In this document: positions 61,792 to 64,000 of the stretch, piece after piece | How positions within the stretch are numbered: the first letter of the stretch is position 1 | Layout: every line of letters starts with the position of its first letter | NCBI GenBank assembly: GCA_016214905.1 | Contig: JACRMQ010000006.1 | Location: 664,510 to 728,509 of the forward strand | DNA from: Ignavibacteriales bacterium | GTDB taxonomy: Bacteria > Bacteroidota > Ignavibacteria > UBA10030 > SZUA-254 | DNA length: 64,000 nucleotides | Reading direction: 5' to 3' | The notes under the pieces: model-generated | What the model saw: the letters and a program-made list of their open reading frames with translations, nothing else | Database searches by the model: none | What the model was told of the DNA's origin: nothing | Made by a program: the position numbers and the translations under genes

Positions 61792-61834
61792 TCAAGCAGA
61801 TATATATATGACATCATTAGGGTCTGATTTTTAC
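61677..61834 (+). repeat. Perfect 79-bp tandem duplication
   Basis: Bases 61677-61755 and 61756-61834 are identical (GGCGACAACAGTTGCC ... TCTGATTTTTAC). 79 is not a multiple of three, so the insertion shifts the frame of the surrounding gene. Identity is complete, so it is recent or an assembly error. Confidence 0.9.
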
Positions 61835-63847
61835 ACTGCAGATATACCCGGACAACCGGCAGGCACAACAATCAGTTATCGGATTATTGCAGAAGACCTT
61901 CGTGGAATGGTTCAGTTAGGACCGAGCCGCGGATACAAAGTTGTAACAATCAACAGTCCATATTATCGAGTAGATACCGGATATGCCTGCACAATGCAGA
62001 ACATAAGCCAGACCGGCACCTCGATCACCTACGATAAGTTCTTCATCAATTCAGCGATGACCGGAGCCGGCACAGCACCACGAGACGACGGAACAGCCGG
62101 TCCATACGACATTGGCGGAACAATGCGTTTATTCGCCGGTGACACAGTTCGTTATGCATGGGTCAGCGTAAACGGTGCGTTAGCTCTTTCGAAGAGCGCA
62201 ACAGATACAATCGATGTCAACGCGAACGGTTTTGCAACCAGCGGATGGGATTTCCCGATGCTTCAACATCATTACCGTGCAGATACAAATTATCCATCGC
62301 GTATGCCTCCGAACTTCATAGCACCGTTCTGGGCAGATATGGTAATTGCCGATACAGGTGCAACACCGGCAGTATATGGAAAGATAGTTTATGGTACTGG
62401 CGGAGATCCGTGTCAGTTCATAGTAGAATGGGATTCAATCGGAACATTCGATCAAGCAGGATCGACAAACGATGTAACAACATTCCGAACGATCTTGAAT
62501 CACTGTGAAGGCAGTATAGAATATCAATATAAGAGCGTAGGCACACAAGGATTGGATTCATTGGCATTGGTTGGAATGCAGGCAGATTCAAACGATCTTA
62601 CTCAACCCGACCCATCAGTAGATCCCGGATTTGTATTCATCAATCGCAACACATATCCTTACGAAACGAAACCGCGTGATAACTGGTGCATCAAGATGTA
62701 TGCAGGTATGCCAGTATATGTTACATCCGGCTGGCAAATGCTATCTGTTGCAACAACCGGAGCGTCAACGAACGGAAACGATATGAGCAAGGCAACCATT
62801 TATCCGACGGCAGCATCAGTGGCCTTCAGATATGCGTCTGGTTATCAGCCTACCGATCCACTAACAAACGGACCTGGCTACTGGTTGAAGTTTGATAAAT
62901 TTACATACGCAGGCGGACCCGGTATTCCGAAGAACAGCGTATCAATAGACGTTCTCACCGGCTGGAATATGATTGGTTCAATCGCAAAGCCGGTAGCGGT
63001 CGCAAATATCGGATTATCATCCGGTTTGACGATTGGAACTGTATATAAATATGCAGGCAGTTACCAAGCGGTAACAACTATAACCCCCGGTTTAGGATAT
63101 TGGGTAAAGACAAACCAGCCCGGTACATTAACCATGACCGGCAGTGCATCACTTCCGAAACAGGAAGTAGCCGATTATTCACAGATCAACAAAGTAACGA
63201 TTATCGACAAAGCAGGCCGTTACCAGACACTCTACATTGGAGAAGAAGGATTAGTTAATGCAGCCGGATTAGACGCGGGCGAATGGCCCCCGGCAGCACC
63301 CAGCTTTGATGCACGCTTCAAGAACTCAAATGGTATGGTAGCAACCTATCCTGCAAAGTTAGAAGCAGCCAAATACGAATATCCTATCAGCATATCAACG
63401 GATGCGTATCCTGTGATAGTGAAATGGGAAATAAGTAAATCGGCAGAGAAGAGCTTAACGCTTGTATCAGGCGGCAAATTATTAGGAGTGCTTGAAGGCA
63501 GCGGAAGCATGAAGGTAAAGAATGGAGCCGGATTGGGCTTAGCGTTAAACGGCAATGTAAATGTGCCGAAAGTATTCGCGCTCGGTCAGAACTATCCGAA
63601 CCCCTTCAACCCGACAACCCGTTTCGCGGTTGACGTGCCGAGAGCAACAAACGTAGAGGTAGCAATATATAATGTCCTCGGACAAAAGATAGTTACCTTG
63701 ATGAACGGTGAACAAGAAGCCGGTTCATACCAGATGGAATGGAATGCCGTAGATGCACACAATCAGGTTGTGCCTACTGGTATCTACTTCGTCCGTATGA
63801 CTGCCGATAACTTCTCTGCTGTTCAAAAAATTATGCTGATGAAGTAA
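61808..63847 (+). CDS. C-terminal part of secreted protein with type IX sorting domain
   Basis: A 679-aa continuation of the split gene. It is strand-rich, with WQMLSVATTGAST / GWNMIGSIAKPV repeats typical of secreted proteins of this group. The last 90 residues are the Por secretion-system C-terminal sorting domain (GQNYPNPFNPTTRFAVDVP, NVLGQKIVTLMNGEQEAGSY, GIYFVRMTADNF). It would be exported by the type IX system and anchored or released outside. The first ATG here lies within the duplicated unit. Confidence 0.85.
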   Translation: MTSLGSDFYTADIPGQPAGTTISYRIIAEDLRGMVQLGPSRGYKVVTINSPYYRVDTGYACTMQNISQTGTSITYDKFFINSAMTGAGTAPRDDGTAGPYDIGGTMRLFAGDTVRYAWVSVNGALALSKSATDTIDVNANGFATSGWDFPMLQHHYRADTNYPSRMPPNFIAPFWADMVIADTGATPAVYGKIVYGTGGDPCQFIVEWDSIGTFDQAGSTNDVTTFRTILNHCEGSIEYQYKSVGTQGLDSLALVGMQADSNDLTQPDPSVDPGFVFINRNTYPYETKPRDNWCIKMYAGMPVYVTSGWQMLSVATTGASTNGNDMSKATIYPTAASVAFRYASGYQPTDPLTNGPGYWLKFDKFTYAGGPGIPKNSVSIDVLTGWNMIGSIAKPVAVANIGLSSGLTIGTVYKYAGSYQAVTTITPGLGYWVKTNQPGTLTMTGSASLPKQEVADYSQINKVTIIDKAGRYQTLYIGEEGLVNAAGLDAGEWPPAAPSFDARFKNSNGMVATYPAKLEAAKYEYPISISTDAYPVIVKWEISKSAEKSLTLVSGGKLLGVLEGSGSMKVKNGAGLGLALNGNVNVPKVFALGQNYPNPFNPTTRFAVDVPRATNVEVAIYNVLGQKIVTLMNGEQEAGSYQMEWNAVDAHNQVVPTGIYFVRMTADNFSAVQKIMLMK

Positions 63848-63851
63848 AATT

Positions 63852-64000
63852 ATGAATTTATTGAAGAAAGTTTCGCTCGTGCTTGCCCTCTGTGCTCTCA
63901 CAGTTGGTGTGTCACTGGCGCAACAAAGCGTTGTTATTAGCGGAACCGATGGCTCAGGAAGTGGATCCGTCACAATCGGTATCCACCCGGCTGCAACGGG
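63852..64000 (+). CDS. Start of another secreted protein, cut by window edge
   Basis: An ATG at 63852 begins a signal peptide (MNLLKKVSLVLALCALTVGV, SLA), then QQSVVISGTDGSGSGSVTI. The frame is open to the edge. It follows the previous gene by four bases, probably one operon. Confidence 0.75.
   Translation, partial: MNLLKKVSLVLALCALTVGVSLAQQSVVISGTDGSGSGSVTIGIHPAAT

Overview
The window looks like a chromosomal stretch from an uncultured member of the Ignavibacteria / Bacteroidota-Chlorobi (FCB) group. The DNA is AT-rich. The large secreted protein at the right end finishes in the QNYPNPFNP... C-terminal domain typical of type IX secretion cargo in that group. Ordinary Shine-Dalgarno sites are present, and an aromatic-amino-acid operon carries two gene fusions (aroD-aroE and aroC-aroQ). 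Taxonomy is inferred from these traits only; no rRNA gene is present.

Layout. (1) 1-734: edge fragment of a lycopene-cyclase-domain membrane protein. (2) 1.1-4.6 kb, minus strand: a complete ubiquitin-like conjugation operon (LexA/UmuD-like S24 repressor, Ubl ending in GGGV, E2, JAMM peptidase, E1) in the gene order of antiphage Bil systems. (3) 5.0-22.1 kb: a defence and mobile-element region with a PIN nuclease pair, a TPR membrane protein, a 1396-aa nuclease-STAND NTPase (Avs-like), and a tyrosine integrase/excisionase element whose integrase overlaps a tRNA 3' end. Its cargo includes an XRE regulator, a RuvC-like protein lacking the acidic residues, and a HerA/TraG-like ATPase. Three degenerate integrase 3' tails (7.9, 10.2 and 15.0 kb) mark earlier integrations. 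(4) 22.1-27.1 kb: a compact five-gene minus-strand operon (aminotransferase, radical SAM, P-loop kinase, alpha-toroid membrane protein, metallo-hydrolase), possibly making an unknown small molecule. (5) 27.1-32.5 kb: five minus-strand genes separated by 104-146-nt imperfect palindromes with attC-like ends, read as an integron-type cassette array.

(6) 32.9-40.4 kb: a two-component regulon. Three promoters share one architecture, two GGT...ACC palindromes at a fixed spacing upstream of TTGTAW-N17/18-TA. One drives the kinase/regulator operon itself, one drives an operon with a secreted protein, patatin lipase, radical SAM/SPASM enzyme and two small proteins, and one points into the cassette array. 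(7) 40.8-52.7 kb: a RiPP cluster. It has a 71-aa precursor with seven alternating cysteines (CSCNCSCGCVCSC) behind a near-perfect Shine-Dalgarno, a radical SAM/SPASM maturase, an ABC exporter plus HlyD adaptor, a sigma-54-type activator with an altered GAFTGA loop, and a second ABC-2 transporter with a NEW3-domain partner.

(8) 53.0-64.0 kb: core chromosome, starting with a truncated comM (probably an insertion edge), then aroB, aroDE, aroA, aroC-aroQ and a tyrA stump, an isocitrate-dehydrogenase-family gene, and a large secreted protein split by a perfect 79-bp tandem duplication. The most novel-looking parts are the alternating-cysteine RiPP cluster, the shared two-component promoter element, and the repressor-linked ubiquitin-like operon.
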